DNA of 10,274 nt from an uncultured Paracoccus sp. (GTDB taxonomy: Bacteria; Pseudomonadota; Alphaproteobacteria; Rhodobacterales; Rhodobacteraceae): positions 1 to 10,274 of the forward strand of contig CALLYR010000062.1 in NCBI GenBank assembly GCA_937859005.1, given 5' to 3'. Shown in pieces: positions 6,451-10,274 of this stretch (within the stretch, counting starts at the first letter, position 1; every line of letters starts with the position of its first letter). The notes under the pieces are model-generated. The model was given only the letters and a program-made list of their open reading frames with translations, was not told the DNA's origin and did no database searches. Both the position numbers and the translations under genes were made by a program.

Positions 6451-6888
6451 ATGGGAAATCTGGCTGGTCATTGGCAGGTCTGGGCCGTGCTTTCGGCGGC
6501 CTTCGCAGCCCTGACCGCGATCTTTGCCAAGATCGGCGTTCAGGCCGTCAACCCGGACCTCGCCACCTTCATCCGCACCATCGTCGTCATCCTGGCCCTG
6601 GGCACGATTCTCACCGCCACCGGCCAGTGGCAGCGCCCTGCCGCCGTGCCGGGGCGGAGCTGGTTGTTCCTTGTGCTGTCGGGGCTGGCGACGGGGGCCT
6701 CATGGGTCTGCTATTTCCGCGCGCTGAAGCTGGGAGACGCGGCGAGGGTCGCCCCGCTTGACAAGCTGAGCGTCGTGATGGTCGCCGTCCTTGCCGCCCT
6801 GTTCCTGGGCGAGCGGCTGTCGGGACTGAACTGGCTGGGGGTGGGCCTGATCGCCGGGGGCGCCATCCTGGTCGCCTGGAAGGGATAA
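6451..6888 (+). CDS. Half-size EamA-type transporter (single domain, five membrane segments)
   Basis: A 145-aa inner-membrane protein of the drug/metabolite transporter superfamily. Hydrophobic segments lie at about 9-30, 39-57, 69-88, 103-119 and 124-142. The family signature 'APLDKLSVV' (101-109) followed by 'ALFLGERLSGLNWLGVGLI' (116-134) is the end of an EamA domain. Most EamA transporters carry two such domains in about 300 aa. This one has a single domain, like the known ~140-aa COG2510-type proteins that must act as dimers. The ATG is backed by aaaggagg at 6437-6444 with a 6-base spacer. It lies 122 bases after the methyl-transfer island on the same strand. Export or import of a substrate of that pathway is possible, but the substrate is unknown. 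Confidence 0.85.
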   Translation: MGNLAGHWQVWAVLSAAFAALTAIFAKIGVQAVNPDLATFIRTIVVILALGTILTATGQWQRPAAVPGRSWLFLVLSGLATGASWVCYFRALKLGDAARVAPLDKLSVVMVAVLAALFLGERLSGLNWLGVGLIAGGAILVAWKG

Positions 6889-6933
6889 GCCGAAGCGCAT
6901 CCACTCTTCTGCGGCTCGCGCCCTTGCGGGCAA

Positions 6934-6957
6934 GACGCTTCCCCTGACGCTTCCCCT
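6934..6957. repeat. Perfect 12-base tandem duplication
   Basis: The unit gacgcttcccct occurs twice head to tail, at 6934-6945 and 6946-6957, starting 45 bases after the EamA stop codon. A slipped-strand duplication is the simplest explanation. Confidence 0.85.
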
Positions 6958-7506
6958 GCGGAAAGCCCAGTGGTTCAGCGCCGCTCCGCCCCGGAAAGGA
7001 AAGCCGCGATCAGGCGCGGCCTGAACCGCCGCATTTCCGTGCCTATCCGCGCGTCCCCTGGGCGGGACTGCCGGCGAGCGACTGCCGGGGACTGCCCACC
7101 CAAGGGCGGCATCGCCTGTTGACAGGAACGCTGGCCATCCCCATCGGCCTGTTCGGCCTCCTCTCGATTCCACCGTCCGCCCTCGGGGATTGACCCTGCC
7201 GGTCACCGATCAGACAGCCCCCGCCCATGCCGGCTTGACCCAGAAGATCTGCGGGGCACGGGAAAGCCCTGCCCTGATCCGGTGCGGCGCTCCCGACGAA
7301 GGCAGCCGCCAGTTCAGCCGCCTGCCTTGTTCCGGCGGCATGAGATCAGCCCCGAGGTGCAAGGACCGGGCGGGACAGCGGCCGGACATGTTCGCCCGAC
7401 CAACCTGAAACCGCACGAAACCGGCATTTCCTGCCTTTCTGCCCCCTCGTCATGCCGCCCGGCTGGTATATGGGCAGTTGCCGGGGAAACAAGCACGCAT
7501 CCTCGA

Positions 7507-7522
7507 ACCAGACGTGTCTGGT
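7507..7522. promoter_or_regulatory. 16-base operator-like palindrome
   Basis: The sequence accagacgtgtctggt has perfect 7-base arms (ACCAGAC / GTCTGGT) around a 2-base centre. This size and symmetry suit a dimeric transcription factor site. No promoter or flanking gene that it would control is evident, so the regulatory role is a guess; the inverted repeat itself is seen directly. Confidence 0.35.
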
Positions 7523-7576
7523 GCGCGCCTGGACGCGTTTCACCCGGAAATTGCTGTGCCTGCCGTAACAGAAGGC

Positions 7577-7600
7577 CACGGGCCGGGCGGCTGGCCCGTG
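7577..7600. terminator. GC hairpin, possible terminator between the convergent blocks
   Basis: Arms cacgggcc (7577-7584) and ggcccgtg (7593-7600) pair perfectly over 8 bases with an 8-base loop. It lies about 180 bases past the nosX stop. Only a short T-containing stretch follows on the minus strand, so intrinsic termination is unproven. Confidence 0.35.
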
Positions 7601-7696
7601 CGAAGGGACCAGACATGCCGGCTGCTGCAGGACCCGCGCAAACGAAGTTGTCTTTTCCGGTACGGTTTGCGGGGCGCTGCCCAGATCGCCCGACCT

Positions 7697-7714
7697 GCCC
7701 GCGCCACTGCGGGC
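7697..7714 (-). terminator. GC hairpin downstream of nosX, weak terminator candidate
   Basis: Arms gcccgc (7697-7702) and gcgggc (7709-7714) surround a 6-base loop, about 63 bases beyond the nosX stop in the direction of transcription. There is no T-run. It may end or stabilise the nos transcript. Confidence 0.3.
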
Positions 7715-7776
7715 GCGAAACAGCGATCAGGTCATATCGCGGGGAACCCACGCCGTTGCGGGTGCAGCGCGGCCTT

Positions 7777-8694
7777 TCAGGCCATCGCCTCGATCCGCAC
7801 CCCGGCAAAGCGTGCGGCGGCAGATTCCAGCGCCGCGCGGTCGGGCATCAGGCAGCCTGCGGTGGACAGCGCGTCCGCCAGCGCGGCCTGCGGCGCGGAC
7901 ACCGACACCAGCGTCCAAGCCGCGGCCGAGGGCTGGCCCGTGCGCGGATCGATGACATGGCCCAGCCGCCCCTCGGCGTCGAAACAGGTGCCGCGCGGGG
8001 CGGAACTGGCCAGCGCGCGGTCGCGCAGCGGCACCGCCTGTCCATTCGTCAGCGTGACGGGCCAGGCCCCGGCATCCGGCGGGTGGCCCAGGGCGCGCAG
8101 CTCGCCCATCTCGACCACCACATCAGCCAGCCCCAGCCCGCGCAGCCGGTCGGCCACGCGGTCGGTGATATAGCCTTGCGCAATCCCGTTCAGGGTCAGG
8201 GACATGCCGGGACGGGCCAACGCCACGCGGTCGGGCGCCACCGTCACCCCGTCCCATCCGGTAGCGGCCAGCGCGCGGGCCAGTTCGGCATGATCGGCCG
8301 CGCGCCCTGCGGCCGCAGCCTGCGCATGAGTCTGCCACAGGGGCTGGACGCTCGGGTCGAACAGCCCGCCCGTCGCATCATGTACCAGCCTGCTCAGCGC
8401 CAGCACCTCGACCAGTTCGGTCGGCGGCGCCTCCAGCACGCCCGCGGCATTCAGCCGCGACAGCGCCGAATCGGGACGGTAAAGGCTGAAGATGCCTTCC
8501 AGCCGCGACAATTCGGCCCGTGCCGCGGCGATCATGCGGTCGGCGTCGGGATGGGCCAGAATCAGCCGCGCCTCGGCCCCCAGCGCGATGCCGCGCCATT
8601 GGCGGATGGGGATCTGCGCGCGGGCGGCGGTCCCGGCCAGCACGGCGACTGATGCGATGGCGATGAAGCGGCGGCGGCCCAGCATGAATGTCAT
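7777..8694 (-). CDS. nosX: NosX, exported ApbE-type FAD:protein FMN transferase of the nos operon
   Basis: A 305-aa protein that covalently attaches FMN to a Thr of its target; in nos operons the target is the membrane flavoprotein NosR, which supports NosZ activity in vivo. The N-terminus has a Tat-like signal: 'GRRRFIAIA' (6-14), a hydrophobic stretch, and a likely cleavage site after 'AARA' (23-26). ApbE motifs: 'TGGLFDPSVQPLW' (108-120), 'LNGIAQGYITDRVAD' (168-182), 'EMGELRALG' (195-203), 'GHVIDPRTGQP' (245-255) and 'ADALSTAG' (273-280). The ATG at 8694 is preferred because ctcctt at 8703-8708 (aaggag on the coding strand) lies 8 bases away; a GTG one codon earlier is the alternative. The start shares one base with the nosL stop (TGATG), so translation is coupled. 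Last gene of the operon in this window. Confidence 0.93.
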   Translation of the reverse strand: MTFMLGRRRFIAIASVAVLAGTAARAQIPIRQWRGIALGAEARLILAHPDADRMIAAARAELSRLEGIFSLYRPDSALSRLNAAGVLEAPPTELVEVLALSRLVHDATGGLFDPSVQPLWQTHAQAAAAGRAADHAELARALAATGWDGVTVAPDRVALARPGMSLTLNGIAQGYITDRVADRLRGLGLADVVVEMGELRALGHPPDAGAWPVTLTNGQAVPLRDRALASSAPRGTCFDAEGRLGHVIDPRTGQPSAAAWTLVSVSAPQAALADALSTAGCLMPDRAALESAAARFAGVRIEAMA

Positions 8695-9269
8695 CACATC
8701 TTCTCCTTTTTGCGGTCATCGGCCAGCACCTGCAGCCGGGCCAGGAAATCGGCGTCCTCCTCCGGGGCGGCAGCGCCGTCGGCGGTCAGGACGGTTTCGG
8801 GGGCAATCTCGTCCAGGCGCTGGACCGTGCCGCCATTGGCCTGCGCGAATGCGCGGGCGGCGGAATCAGCCGCAAAGGGAATCAGTTCGGGCGCGCCCAT
8901 CCCCCCCTGCCGCGCCGAACCGGTGACATAGAAGGCGGCGTCCGCATCGATCCAGTTCGTCGTGCCCGGCTGTTCCCAACTGGGGGCCGCCCCCATGTCG
9001 TTGACATAGATCGCGGTGATCTGGCCGTCCTGTTCGGGCATCAGCTTGTAGGCCACGGCATCGCGCACCTGGCTGAAGAACAGCGGGTTGGGCTGGTCCT
9101 TCAGATGCACCTGCGCCTTGGGGCCTGGATGTTCCATCAGGTTCATCTGGCAGAAATGGCCGGCGGCCTCGGCCGTCAGGGCGACGGCTTCGGGCTTGGC
9201 CACGTCCTCGGCCCGGCAGGCGCCAAGGGCGAGCGCGGCCAGCAGTGGCAGAAGAAGGACAGGTTTCAT
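8694..9269 (-). CDS. nosL: NosL, copper-binding outer-membrane/periplasmic lipoprotein
   Basis: A 191-aa lipoprotein. The signal 'MKPVLLLPLLAALALGAC' ends in a lipobox L-G-A-C, with C18 as the lipidated Cys. The mature part carries the NosL copper site 'FCQMNLMEHPGPKAQ' (39-53), in which C40, M42 and M45 are the candidate Cu(I) ligands. Further family-like segments are 'YVNDMG' (88-93), 'WIDADAAFYV' (106-115), 'GMGAPELIPF' (123-132) and 'FAQANGG' (141-147). NosL delivers copper to apo-NosZ in the periplasm, working with the NosDFY complex. The acidic Ala/Glu-rich C-terminus ends in a Lys-rich tail. Its ATG overlaps the nosY stop as ATGA, and its stop overlaps the nosX start. The upstream signal is weak (agggtg), consistent with translational coupling rather than independent initiation. 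Confidence 0.93.
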   Translation of the reverse strand: MKPVLLLPLLAALALGACRAEDVAKPEAVALTAEAAGHFCQMNLMEHPGPKAQVHLKDQPNPLFFSQVRDAVAYKLMPEQDGQITAIYVNDMGAAPSWEQPGTTNWIDADAAFYVTGSARQGGMGAPELIPFAADSAARAFAQANGGTVQRLDEIAPETVLTADGAAAPEEDADFLARLQVLADDRKKEKM

Positions 9270-10087
9270 GGCGTCACCCTGCGGAAGGCGGCGGTGGCAA
9301 GGACCAGCGTCAATATGGGCCACAAGGCCAGCGATACCAGCGCCTGCCACCACGGAATCGACGCTGCCGCCCCGCCCAGGCCCGATGCCGCGGCAGTGGC
9401 CCCGCTGGCGCCCAGGTTGAACAGACGAAAGGCATCGGCGGGATTGCCCAGCAGCAGCGCGGGCAGGGCGGTGGTCAACGCCTCGCCCCCCGCCTGCGAC
9501 ACCAGCAGGCCCAGCAGCGCCAGATCGTACAGCACGACCGCGACCAGCCAGACCCCGATCGCCAGCCCTGCCGCCCCGGACGGACGCCGCGACAGTGCCG
9601 ACACCAGATAACCTGCGCCCAGAAAGCTCGCCCCCAGCAGGACCGAGGTCCATCCCAGCCGCCACAGCGCCGGCAGCCCCGCGGCCGAGGCCGGATCGGC
9701 CAGGAACGCCGCCCCGGCGGCCAGCCCGTATCCGACCGCGACAGCAACCGCGAGGATCGCCAGATGCGCCGTCAGCTTGCCCGCCAGCACCTGCCCGCGC
9801 CCGACCGGATAGGTCAGCAGCAGCGGCAGGGTGCCGCGCTCGACCTCTCCGGCCACGGCGTCGAAGGACATCAGCAGCGCCACCAGCGGCACCAGATAGA
9901 CCGCAAGGCTGGTCAGCGAGGCCACGATCACCGACAGCCGGTCCGCCCCCAGCGCCCCGGTCGGCGCCGATCCCGCCGCGGCCAGCGCCAGCGAGAACAG
10001 CGCCATCATGGCGACGGCAATGGTGACCCAGCGGTTGCGGGCGGCGATGCGCAACTCGGCCGCGGCGATGGCAAGAACCCGGCTCAT
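9266..10087 (-). CDS. nosY: NosY, ABC-2 type permease for nitrous oxide reductase maturation
   Basis: A 273-aa inner-membrane permease that pairs with the NosF ATPase and the periplasmic NosD to build the copper sites of NosZ. Six hydrophobic segments are visible at about 22-40, 53-77, 107-130, 145-164, 173-197 and 247-266. The N-terminal 'ELRIAARNRWV' (11-21) and the cytoplasmic segment 'FDAVAGEVERGTLPLLLTYPVGRG' (75-98, read in two parts) are characteristic of ABC-2 permeases of this kind; 'LLLGNPADAFRL' (211-222) is also family-like. ATG 10087 overlaps the nosF stop as ATGA. A good ribosome binding site, GGAGG on the coding strand (cctcc at 10095-10099), lies 7 bases upstream inside nosF. 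Overlaps on both sides place it firmly in the nosFYLX transcript. Confidence 0.94.
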   Translation of the reverse strand: MSRVLAIAAAELRIAARNRWVTIAVAMMALFSLALAAAGSAPTGALGADRLSVIVASLTSLAVYLVPLVALLMSFDAVAGEVERGTLPLLLTYPVGRGQVLAGKLTAHLAILAVAVAVGYGLAAGAAFLADPASAAGLPALWRLGWTSVLLGASFLGAGYLVSALSRRPSGAAGLAIGVWLVAVVLYDLALLGLLVSQAGGEALTTALPALLLGNPADAFRLFNLGASGATAAASGLGGAAASIPWWQALVSLALWPILTLVLATAAFRRVTP

Positions 10088-10274
10088 TCCGCGGCCTCCG
10101 GCAGGCGGTGGCGCGGGCCGCCCGCTTGCGGGGCTGCGTCGCGGCGGCTGATGCGGCTGTAGATGTCTTCAAGGCTGGGCGGCACGATGTCCACATCCTC
10201 GATCAGAGCGCGCGCCTCGGCCACGCGGGCCAGCAGCGCAAGCTTGCCCCCCTGCGGCACGGTCAGGCGCAGCA
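10084..10274 (-). CDS. nosF: NosF, ABC transporter ATPase, C-terminal 62 residues only
   Basis: The gene enters from the right edge and stops at TGA (10086-10084, coding strand), overlapping the nosY start. The visible residues include 'LRLTVPQGGKLALLARVAEA', then 'LIEDVDIVPPSLEDIYSRI', where 'PSLEDIYSRI' is the usual C-terminal signature of NosF and related ABC-2 ATPases, and a basic/proline tail. The Walker A, Walker B and signature motifs lie outside the window. Assignment rests on this tail plus its position directly before nosY. NosF is expected to hydrolyse ATP on the cytoplasmic face to drive NosDFY during NosZ copper-site assembly. Confidence 0.88.
   Translation of the reverse strand, partial: LRLTVPQGGKLALLARVAEARALIEDVDIVPPSLEDIYSRISRRDAAPQAGGPRHRLPEAAE

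Larger units (their letters stand above)
6889..7776. other. 888-base gap between convergent blocks with no recognisable gene
   Basis: Neither strand shows a protein I recognise. Open frames here are short, Arg/Pro/Gly-rich and lack ribosome binding sites. A minus-strand 77-codon frame (7346-7579, GTG start) has an unusually aromatic stretch, but there is no supporting start signal. What can be seen: a 12-base tandem repeat (6934-6957), three copies of gactgcc (7066, 7080, 7090), a 16-base palindrome (7507-7522) and two GC hairpins (7577-7600, 7697-7714). No tRNA, CRISPR or insertion-sequence end was found. The stretch could be decayed coding sequence or a rearrangement junction. Confidence 0.6.

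Noticed and set aside
7225..7250. FNR/NNR-type site (TTGAC near 7234) that might control nos genes
   Set aside because: The second half-site does not match at the right spacing, and the nos genes here read toward, not away from, this position.
7346..7579. A 77-codon minus-strand open frame with aromatic residues
   Set aside because: It starts with GTG, has no ribosome binding site, overlaps the palindrome and matches nothing I recognise.
7282..8652. A 456-codon + strand open frame across the gap and nosX
   Set aside because: Most of it is antisense to nosX; composition is Arg/Gln/Gly-rich with no recognisable domain or ribosome binding site.
8694..10196. A 500-codon minus-strand open frame running through nosY and nosL
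   Set aside because: Only its last 191 codons are NosL; the rest is out-of-frame NosY/NosF with Arg/Ala/Gly-rich nonsense composition.

Overview
This is a high-GC window with strong G/C third-position bias and many ATGA-type overlaps. Its gene content points to a Rhodobacterales alphaproteobacterium, most like Paracoccus. That placement is inferred from the combination of a MttB/MtbC-type one-carbon island and a nos operon in the nosF-Y-L-X order; no marker gene is present to prove it. The window holds two unrelated blocks in convergent orientation, separated by about 890 bases without a recognisable gene.

Left block, + strand, 1-6328: a corrinoid-dependent methyl-transfer module. In order it has the 3' end of a B12-binding corrinoid protein, a DUF1638 protein, a ~100-aa protein of the 'virulence factor' domain family, a Cys-rich MetV-like (MTHFR C-terminal) protein, a MetF-type methylenetetrahydrofolate reductase, a methyltetrahydrofolate:corrinoid methyltransferase, and a ferredoxin-ASKHA protein of the RamA/RACo type that re-reduces inactive corrinoids. 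The likely pathway is: a substrate methyl group is loaded onto the Co(I) corrinoid by a substrate methyltransferase that should lie just left of the window (a MttB-superfamily protein is expected). It is then passed to tetrahydrofolate and oxidised by the MetF/MetV pair into the folate one-carbon pool. The ASKHA activator gene is split between two frames near 5277-5297, with a conserved stretch apparently missing. It is either a real deletion allele (pseudogene) or a sequence error. DUF1638 and the 100-aa protein sit inside the island with no assigned function.

A half-size EamA-type membrane protein (6451-6888) follows with its own strong ribosome binding site. The stretch 6889-7776 contains a 16-base near-perfect palindrome, a 12-base tandem repeat and two hairpins, but no gene I can support.

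Right block, - strand, 7777-10274: the end of a nitrous oxide reductase maturation operon, read right to left as nosF (C-terminus only), nosY, nosL, nosX. All junctions overlap (ATGA, ATGA, TGATG), so the genes are translationally coupled. NosFY is the ABC transporter for NosZ maturation, NosL a copper-binding lipoprotein, and NosX an exported ApbE-type flavin transferase serving NosR. The organism is therefore expected to be a denitrifier or N2O respirer. A possible link between the blocks is that N2O oxidises Co(I) corrinoids. This is chemistry-based inference, not shown by the sequence.
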